NCBI GenBank assembly: GCA_002428325.1
Contig: DIVR01000016.1
Span: 1 to 28,867 of the forward strand
Direction: 5' to 3'
Length of the DNA stretch: 28,867 nt
Origin: a bacterium UBP4_UBA6127
GTDB taxonomy: Bacteria; UBP4; UBA4092
Positions 23,928-28,867 of the stretch are shown here, piece after piece; the stretch's first letter is position 1; each line of letters starts with the position of its first letter. The notes under the pieces are model-generated. The model did not search any database. It was not told the origin of the DNA and saw only the letters and a list, made by a program, of their open reading frames with translations. The translations under genes and the position numbers were made by a program.

Positions 23928-23956
23928 ATTATATTAACTATCAGAGATACTGTCAA
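23928..23956 (-). promoter_or_regulatory. Consensus promoter of the PUR-domain gene
   Basis: On the minus strand there is a perfect TTGACA (23951-23956), a 17-base spacer and a perfect TATAAT (23928-23933). The leader to the ATG is about 40 bases. Confidence 0.85.
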
Positions 23957-23978
23957 CTCAGTTCATAGAGTGAAATAC

Positions 23979-24016
23979 AAAAAAGAGAGGCTAAAAATAA
24001 TTATCGGCCTCTCTTT
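23979..24016 (-). terminator. Rho-independent terminator of the SnoaL/reductase/YciI operon
   Basis: A perfect 10-bp stem (arms 24007-24016 and 23982-23991 read on the minus strand as AAAGAGAGGC/GCCTCTCTTT) with a 15-base loop and a T-tract at the edge lies 30 bases after the YciI-like stop. Confidence 0.8.
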
Positions 24017-24045
24017 CAAAATTCAGAAGTTCATTCAAATGTTGA

Positions 24046-24339
24046 TTATTTGACCCAGTTTTCCACGATAGGATTGAACTTCACAGGGTTGAATTCCACA
24101 AAACGGTAATCAGCTGCTTTCTGCACCAGGTAAGGGTCATGGTTGAATATTTCTTTGACGGCTTCCAGGGACTCGGCTCTTGCTACAACGATGCCTCCAA
24201 CTCTCGGATTCTGGGGTCCCGATAAAAGTAATACTCCTTTATCATAATATTCCTGCAGGAAAGCCCGATGAGACGGTAATATTTCATCAATCTTTGCCAT
24301 GGGGGCCACATATGTGAGTTCCACAATAAAATGTTTCAT
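24046..24339 (-). CDS. YciI-like (YCII domain) protein
   Basis: The start is ATG at 24339, after GGAGGA with 7 bases; an in-frame TTG at 24354 overlaps that site. The 97-residue protein fits the dimeric alpha+beta YciI family: residues His24 (SHRAFL) and Asp68 (NHDPY) are the conserved His-Asp pair. Its cellular role is unknown in general; a lyase- or hydrolase-like function has been suggested for the family. It starts 2 bases after the reductase gene, whose end supplies the ribosome site, so the operon is tightly coupled. Confidence 0.85.
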   Translation of the reverse strand: MKHFIVELTYVAPMAKIDEILPSHRAFLQEYYDKGVLLLSGPQNPRVGGIVVARAESLEAVKEIFNHDPYLVQKAADYRFVEFNPVKFNPIVENWVK

Positions 24340-24341
24340 TT

Positions 24342-24956
24342 TTATTTCCTCCAATTGATTCCAGGATATACCTGGTTAATAAGGGTTTCAGTTTCCCTGA
24401 GCCACTGAGTCCTTTCCTTAAGATCACTCGTTACAATGATACTAAACATCCGCCGATAGAATTTAGGAATTTCACAAAGTCCAAATATACAATTTTTCCA
24501 GATAGCTTCCAGGGGGTCGCCAAATACGTTTATTTCTCTATCCTGCTGGGTATTGGAAGTATTCAGGACAATGGCCGATTGAGCCTTCAATAATCCAATC
24601 GGCACCCCTTCCCCAGTGTCTCCCTCCTGAAATTCATATGCAATACCCGGCCGAATGACCCGGTCAATCCATCCTTTTAAAATCGCTGGAGGCTGGCCCC
24701 ACCAATTAGGGTGGATAATAACAATTCCATCTGCATCCTGCAGTTCCCGACAATGCTCTGAAATGACCGGAGGTAGATTAGTATTCCTGAATATCTCATC
24801 AGCAGGAATAATCGGATCAAAATCTTCCTTATATAGGTCATGGAATATGACCTGATGATTATTTGCCTTTATTGTTGAGCAAACTGTTTCGGCCAGGGCA
24901 TGATTGAAACTCCCGGAGTCGGGATGGGCCAGAATCACCAGTATAGTCATGGACAT
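24342..24956 (-). CDS. Flavodoxin-like NAD(P)H:quinone oxidoreductase
   Basis: The 204-residue protein has the Flavodoxin_2 / MdaB-KefF pattern: ILAHPDSGSFNHAL at the N-terminus, a PNWWGQPPAILKGWIDRV motif near the middle (FMN/FAD site), and RPGIAYEF. It makes two-electron reductions of quinones or similar acceptors using NAD(P)H in the cytosol. The ATG lies 3 bases after the stop of the SnoaL-like gene, with GGGGAGA before it. Middle gene of a three-gene operon. Confidence 0.88.
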   Translation of the reverse strand: MSMTILVILAHPDSGSFNHALAETVCSTIKANNHQVIFHDLYKEDFDPIIPADEIFRNTNLPPVISEHCRELQDADGIVIIHPNWWGQPPAILKGWIDRVIRPGIAYEFQEGDTGEGVPIGLLKAQSAIVLNTSNTQQDREINVFGDPLEAIWKNCIFGLCEIPKFYRRMFSIIVTSDLKERTQWLRETETLINQVYPGINWRK

Positions 24957-24959
24957 AAC

Positions 24960-25331
24960 CTATTTCTCCCCAGGAATAGTATACTGGGCCATGGCCTTGA
25001 TTACCTTACCATCCTCACCAATAACCATTGTTTCCGCTGACAAAACACTGGTACTATTTCGATATAGAATAGTAAGGCTGTTGGTTCCCAAGGCCGTATT
25101 TTCAAAAGTAAACTTCAATCCGGGAATCAGCTCCAACCCTTTCTGAAAGTATTCTCTTAAGGCCTTCTTCCCTCGGAGAGTTCCACCCTGATTTCCCAAA
25201 ACCTGGAACACAAGCGGAGAAGTAAATTCGATATCTTCGGCATAATGGCTTAAAATCTCTTCCAAATCATGGTTGTTCCACGCATTAATCCATTCTTGAG
25301 AAAATCTACGTGCAAATTCTGGAGTAAGCAT
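24960..25331 (-). CDS. SnoaL/NTF2-like fold protein
   Basis: The start at 25331 follows AGGAGG by 9 bases; an in-frame ATG at 25355 is upstream of that site. The 123-residue product shows the cone-shaped NTF2 pattern: FSQEWINAWNNHDLEEILSHYAEDIEF with a helix then strand, and repeated beta strands to VIKAMAQYTI. The family includes SnoaL-type cyclases and ketosteroid isomerase-like enzymes, and also non-catalytic binders. First gene of an operon with a quinone reductase and a YciI-like protein; the combination suggests handling of a small electrophilic or quinone-like molecule, which is inference. Confidence 0.8.
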   Translation of the reverse strand: MLTPEFARRFSQEWINAWNNHDLEEILSHYAEDIEFTSPLVFQVLGNQGGTLRGKKALREYFQKGLELIPGLKFTFENTALGTNSLTILYRNSTSVLSAETMVIGEDGKVIKAMAQYTIPGEK

Positions 25332-25396
25332 AAGAGAAATCCTCCTAATAAACATAATATATGTGAAGACTTTGGACTTATATCACTAAAAGCCTT

Positions 25397-25924
25397 TTAC
25401 CTCAATAAAATAGAATAGAGCTGATGACCGGGTTCCGTACCCTTTCCAATAGATTGATATCCTGACTTCTCAAGAACTCGGATGGAAGGTAAATTAGCCG
25501 GCTCCACCTGGGCTATCACCTGAGTTACACCCTTTTGGGTAAAGGCCCAATCGCTCAAGATTTGAATAGCTTCGGTCGCTATCCCTTGATTCTGCCAACG
25601 GTGCAAAATAGAGTAGCCAATTTCTACCCTCCCCTTATCATCGGGGCTTCCTTTAAATCCAATACTTCCCACCAGCACAGGCTGATTATCCTCTTCATCC
25701 TGAAGCAGGATATACCAGATCAGCCAAGGGGCATTCGCAGGATTTTCTTCCAACCACTGCTGGAAAACACCCAGAACATCCCTAAGCATTTCAGGAGGCC
25801 AATCTTCAGGCACCTCAGCTCCTAGATTTACTACTAATTCATGTCTGCCGGCAATGTCAGCCCGCATGGATTCTGCATCAGCGGGCCTCAGGCTCAGCCG
25901 TTGGGTACATAACCATTTCACCAT
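25397..25924 (-). CDS. GNAT-family N-acetyltransferase (RimJ/RimL-like)
   Basis: The start at 25924 follows AGGAGA by 8 bases, and an upstream reading extending to 26032 is in another gene's territory. The 175-residue product has the GNAT core: VEIGYSILHRWQNQGIATEA (with the acetyl-CoA loop Q-x-x-G-x-A form), an Asp/Trp helix, and a C-terminal SIRVLEKSGYQSIG segment. It acetylates an amine, on a peptide or small molecule, in the cytosol. The ATG overlaps the end of the CPBP-like gene by 7 bases (ATGGTGA). Last gene of the radical SAM operon; no terminator is seen immediately after it. Confidence 0.88.
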   Translation of the reverse strand: MVKWLCTQRLSLRPADAESMRADIAGRHELVVNLGAEVPEDWPPEMLRDVLGVFQQWLEENPANAPWLIWYILLQDEEDNQPVLVGSIGFKGSPDDKGRVEIGYSILHRWQNQGIATEAIQILSDWAFTQKGVTQVIAQVEPANLPSIRVLEKSGYQSIGKGTEPGHQLYSILLR

Positions 25925-26607
25925 TGAAAGAATCTCCTGATAACCAAAATCAAGGGAGTCCCCGGGTCCTCTCCCAAAATAAAGAAATAGGTAAGCATCC
26001 CCAGAATCCCATGGAGAATAGCAAGCACCCAAAGGTTGGGTTTTTTCTCATAAATCCAACTTCCAACCACCCCTAGGGGAAACACTAAAATCATCAAAGC
26101 ATAATTACGAAAATGGGACAATGAGAATAAACTGGCAACCAGAGGAAGCCTGTAAACCAAAGGAAGCCCCATTATTTTTAAATTCCTATTGGCAAATACC
26201 TGCAACGCCGACTGCTGAGCCAATCCCCATAAAGGATATAGGAAGAGTATCAAAGCCAGTGAACTGAAAGGATACCGGTACCCTTTCCATCCAGTTCCAT
26301 AACCCAACAATAAAAAAGAAGCCGGGAGGCCGAACATCAAAGCAACGTTCCCTGACTGTTTAAAATTATCCAACCTAAATCCCCATTCTTTCAGGATCCC
26401 AGGGTTTTCTTTGATTCGATAAATTACATACCCGACCCAGAGAACCACGAAACCCATATTACCGATAAAACCCGGCCCATAGAGGCTTTCAGTATCCCAT
26501 TTCATAAATAAAGATATTTCTTTAATTAAAATATGCAGAGTGCCCGTGAGTATCAAAAAAATAAATTCCCATTTTGCACGGGAATCAGATGTATGAATAT
26601 CAGTCAT
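25918..26607 (-). CDS. CPBP-like membrane protein, catalytic Glu pair replaced
   Basis: The 229-residue protein has about six or seven membrane segments. It fits the CPBP (Abi) intramembrane protease layout, with FSLSH (His165) as the second motif and HGILG as the third. The first motif, EExxxR in active proteases, reads Gln131-Gln132 with no Arg at the expected place (QQSALQ), so it is probably a non-proteolytic family member. It has no clear ribosome site; a TATAAT sits 16 bases before the ATG. It lies 46 bases after the small membrane protein and shares its end with the GNAT gene. Function unknown; a role with the radical SAM product is inference. Confidence 0.7.
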   Translation of the reverse strand: MTDIHTSDSRAKWEFIFLILTGTLHILIKEISLFMKWDTESLYGPGFIGNMGFVVLWVGYVIYRIKENPGILKEWGFRLDNFKQSGNVALMFGLPASFLLLGYGTGWKGYRYPFSSLALILFLYPLWGLAQQSALQVFANRNLKIMGLPLVYRLPLVASLFSLSHFRNYALMILVFPLGVVGSWIYEKKPNLWVLAILHGILGMLTYFFILGEDPGTPLILVIRRFFQW

Positions 26608-26653
26608 AATATAGTTTCAGATAATTATAATAAAATCTGCCTCAGAATAATCC

Positions 26654-27040
26654 TTAGTTTTTTATCTTCTTCAGCTGCCAGTAACTTACTGCAAATAGCA
26701 CTCCAAACAAAAAATCAGTTATAGCAAAAGGTTTCCACATAGAGGGAATCCCGCTGGTGAGGGAATATTTCCATACCATCCCGCAATAAGAAGCTTTCAA
26801 TAATATTCCATAGGGTATCAGGTTACTGTTCTTTAGAGGATCTTTGGCAATGGAAATAAACATGATGGCAAAAACGACAAGAAGCGCAGCCGGAAAATCT
26901 ATATACCCCCAATGATTGGGTTCGGTCACTCCATAAAAAGAGAAAACTGCCGGGCCTGCCAAGAGAAAAATAAGTCCCAGCAATCCATCATATAATGCAG
27001 CCACACTAAAAAGAATCCGGTAAGGGAAAAAAGTCTTCAT
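26654..27040 (-). CDS. Small four-TM membrane protein of unknown family
   Basis: The 128-residue protein has four predicted membrane helices (about residues 8-33, 47-65, 77-88 and 105-122) and conserved-looking loops with EPNHWGYIDFPA and KDPLKNSNLIPYG. AAGGGGGA lies 7 bases before the ATG. It starts 3 bases after the radical SAM stop, so it is translated in step with it. No known domain is recognised; the company suggests it works with the radical SAM enzyme. Confidence 0.75.
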   Translation of the reverse strand: MKTFFPYRILFSVAALYDGLLGLIFLLAGPAVFSFYGVTEPNHWGYIDFPAALLVVFAIMFISIAKDPLKNSNLIPYGILLKASYCGMVWKYSLTSGIPSMWKPFAITDFLFGVLFAVSYWQLKKIKN

Positions 27041-27043
27041 GGG

Positions 27044-28366
27044 TTAATCCCCCTTGGAATGATGAGAATCCCGGAGCCTTTCTTTAAACCGGTCCCGCCG
27101 CCATTTGGTAAAATCAGCCTCATAGAGGCTGACTGCCAATTGTTTAAATCCGGCTTCCAGTTCTTCCACACTCATTTTAGCAGGTTGGTAATTCACATCA
27201 AAGAGGGTGCATTTTGCCCAGTTTCCTGGTTCCAAAAGCCGATTTTCCCGGGAAAGCCTCTCATAAAGAGGCGTGCCGGGAAATGGAGTCATCAGGGTAA
27301 TCTGAACCTCATAGAGTTCTGTTTCCTTTACAAAATCATAAACCTTATCGAAAATATCAGGAGTGTGCCCATCCAGCCCCAGGATGAAACATCCATTAAC
27401 AGTGATTCCAAAAGATTGGATTCTACGAATGGCATCCCGATACTCTTCATAATGCGTATATTTCCAATTACTTTGCAGTTCCACTCCCTCAAGAGCGGAT
27501 TTTTCAGGACTTTCCAGCCCCATCAGAATCTGGGCACAGCCTGCCTCTTTCATGAGTTTCAATAACTCCTCATCCTGGCTGACAGACAGGTCGGTTTCGG
27601 CAAACCAGCGTATATTTCTTTTTTTGAGTTCGGTTAACAGTTCTTTCCAATAAGTTTTATTAACCATGGCATTGTCATCGGCAAACTCCAGGAAAGGATG
27701 CGCCCATATTTTCAGGATTTCATCTATCTCTGCCAAGACATTTACAATGGGTTTCTGATGGTATTGCTTGGAGATAATTACCGAGCTGGCACAAAATTCA
27801 CAATAATGAGGACACCCTCGGCTGGTTTGCACCGTCAGCCGATTATATTTGGAAATATCTAATTTACTGAAAGCCGGCATGGGTGACTGAGACAAATCAA
27901 ATCCCCCATTCACTTTTCCGTATCGAGTCTGAAGTTTTCCAGCTTCTTTATCTTCCAGGAGATGATTCCAGGAAGATTCCCCTTCACCGATAACCACCGA
28001 GTCGCAATATTGCAGGGCTTCCTCAGGTAAAGCTGTCACATGAGGACCTCCCATGACCACTGGCACATTTAATTCCCTGAATCGTGTTGCCAAATCATAA
28101 GCCTCAGGAATCTGGGCCGAATAGGTAGATATGCCTATCAGGTCATAATCCTTAGGAAGTTGCTCCCAGTGGCCCAAATCAGGAACATCAATATAATCCA
28201 CCTGATGGCGGGAATCTGTCATTCCTGCCAAGGTTAGAAGCCCTAAGCTGGGAAGCGAAGCAATGGTCTTACTTCGTTCTACAAACCCCGGCAGGGTCAA
28301 ACCCAATTTCAACAGTTCCTGGTCACAAACTCGAATTCCACTCATGGCAATCAAAGCAATTTTCAT
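27044..28366 (-). CDS. Cobalamin-binding radical SAM protein
   Basis: The 440-residue protein has an N-terminal B12-binding Rossmann-like domain (~1-150, with DLIGISTYS and VVMGGPHVT) and a radical SAM core with CxxxCxxC at Cys185, Cys189 and Cys192 (RGCPHYCEFC), then ADDNAM and the GLES motif and a C-terminal extension. The architecture is that of B12-dependent radical SAM methylases and related enzymes, which use SAM and a corrinoid, often on unreactive carbons. The ATG overlaps the stop of the upstream membrane-protein gene by 4 bases (ATGA). Second gene of a five-gene operon of membrane proteins, a CPBP-like protein and a GNAT. The substrate is not indicated by the sequence. Confidence 0.9.
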   Translation of the reverse strand: MKIALIAMSGIRVCDQELLKLGLTLPGFVERSKTIASLPSLGLLTLAGMTDSRHQVDYIDVPDLGHWEQLPKDYDLIGISTYSAQIPEAYDLATRFRELNVPVVMGGPHVTALPEEALQYCDSVVIGEGESSWNHLLEDKEAGKLQTRYGKVNGGFDLSQSPMPAFSKLDISKYNRLTVQTSRGCPHYCEFCASSVIISKQYHQKPIVNVLAEIDEILKIWAHPFLEFADDNAMVNKTYWKELLTELKKRNIRWFAETDLSVSQDEELLKLMKEAGCAQILMGLESPEKSALEGVELQSNWKYTHYEEYRDAIRRIQSFGITVNGCFILGLDGHTPDIFDKVYDFVKETELYEVQITLMTPFPGTPLYERLSRENRLLEPGNWAKCTLFDVNYQPAKMSVEELEAGFKQLAVSLYEADFTKWRRDRFKERLRDSHHSKGD

Positions 28367-28737
28367 TTCATCAAAACCCCACTGAATAAGAGAATAATTC
28401 CTGATAAAACACTTAATACAGGGATAAAAAACAAATGTCGGAAAAATTTCTTATAGGCTGATAAATAACAAACTAACGGCATGGAAATAAGCCCGATTAC
28501 TAACAACAGAGAAGACCAGGGAGATTTCAAGGAAAGATCAAAATGCGAGACAGTGAAGGCATAGAGAAAATTAATCATTCCCAATCCAAAAAAGGAGATA
28601 TGGCCTAACCTTACCATCCTTCTCTGCCAGGATGAATATCCTCCCAGCCAGTTCTCCTGATGATAAAACATCCCCGTAATGGCACCGGCCAGACATGAGG
28701 CTAAAATGCCAACCCAGGCTGCATATAGATTCAACAT
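28363..28737 (-). CDS. Small membrane protein leading the radical SAM operon
   Basis: The 124-residue protein has four predicted membrane helices (about 4-24, 46-66, 74-93 and 102-120). A conserved-looking loop QRRMVRLGHISFFG joins the first and second. No family is recognised. It overlaps the radical SAM start by 4 bases. The ATG is 7 bases after the -10 box of a strong promoter, so the mRNA seems to begin at or near it. Confidence 0.75.
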   Translation of the reverse strand: MLNLYAAWVGILASCLAGAITGMFYHQENWLGGYSSWQRRMVRLGHISFFGLGMINFLYAFTVSHFDLSLKSPWSSLLLVIGLISMPLVCYLSAYKKFFRHLFFIPVLSVLSGIILLFSGVLMK

Positions 28738-28744
28738 GGCTTAC

Positions 28745-28773
28745 AGAATAACCAAGCAGGGTTTTCTTGTCAA
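28745..28773 (-). promoter_or_regulatory. Promoter of the radical SAM operon with near-leaderless start
   Basis: On the minus strand there is a perfect TTGACA (28768-28773), a 17-base spacer and TATTCT (28745-28750). Only 7 bases separate the -10 from the ATG, so transcription should begin on or next to the start codon. Confidence 0.75.
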
Positions 28774-28804
28774 GGAATTAGTCATAAATTGGCAGGCAAA
28801 AAAA

Positions 28805-28867
28805 TGGCGGAGAGACTGGGATTCGAACCCAGGGTACCGTTGCCAGTACACACGCTTTCCAAGCGTG
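28805..28867 (-). tRNA. tRNA-Ser (anticodon GGA), 5' part outside the window
   Basis: Read on the minus strand, an anticodon stem CACGC/GCGTG encloses TTGGAAA (anticodon GGA), followed by a long variable arm (class II), a T arm with GGGTTCGAATCCC and the 3' strand of the acceptor ending in an encoded CCA (28805-28807). The acceptor 5' strand and D arm lie beyond the window edge. Confidence 0.92.

Noticed and set aside
25925..26032. N-terminal extension of the GNAT frame
   Set aside because: It overlaps the CPBP-like gene in another frame; the ATG at 25924 has an AGGAGA site at the right distance.
1..28867. CRISPR array or insertion sequence with transposase
   Set aside because: No regularly spaced repeats and no transposase motif were seen; the only palindromic element is the REP-like hairpin at 14686-14730.

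Overview
The window looks like chromosome of an uncultured, probably anaerobic, Gram-negative-type bacterium. Pointers are an Aas-like lysophospholipid acyltransferase/acyl-ACP synthetase, a periplasmic-sensing hybrid histidine kinase, iron-sulfur 2-hydroxyacid dehydrogenase machinery, a cobalamin-binding radical SAM protein, a PUR-domain (DUF3276-type) protein and an archease. Both tRNA genes encode CCA. Promoters are sigma70-like. Most genes have a clear AGGAGG-type ribosome site, but several operon heads seem leaderless. I cannot name the phylum from sequence alone.

Layout. 1-1983: 3' part of an Aas-type gene, cut by the window edge. 2055-2143: tRNA-Leu(TAA). 2127-6529: a visibly AT-rich island bounded by a 17-bp direct repeat of the tRNA 3' end (attL/attR). 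It carries a secreted beta-rich protein, a small zinc-ribbon-like protein and a convergently oriented two-gene operon: a DGQHR (DndB-like) protein plus a small PD-(D/E)xK-like protein. That operon has a near-consensus promoter with a duplicated 11-bp element. No integrase is visible and parts look decayed. 6636-11691: hybrid sensor kinase with a degenerate receiver, a DUF362/ferredoxin-like protein and a D-2-hydroxyacid dehydrogenase. 11806-16772: a FAD/4Fe-4S 2-hydroxyacid oxidase fusion, a REP-like hairpin, and a fused homocysteine methyltransferase/methylene-THF reductase, ending at a strong terminator.

16878-19397 (minus): secreted glycosidase-fold protein lacking the usual acid/base Glu. 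19674-21595: DUF362 protein and HAD-IIA phosphatase operon with a leader terminator-like hairpin. 21645-22928 (minus): hemL. 23216-23880: archease and a PUR-domain protein, convergent. 25331-24046 (minus): SnoaL-like, flavodoxin-like quinone reductase and YciI-like operon. 28737-25397 (minus): tightly packed operon of a 4-TM protein, a B12-binding radical SAM enzyme, a second small membrane protein, a CPBP-like protein with EE changed to QQ, and a GNAT acetyltransferase. The window ends inside a tRNA-Ser(GGA) on the minus strand.

The best candidates for undescribed biology are the DGQHR + ExE-nuclease-like pair in the tRNA-Leu island and the radical SAM/membrane-protein operon at the right end. 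All family assignments are by reading motifs; no searches were run.
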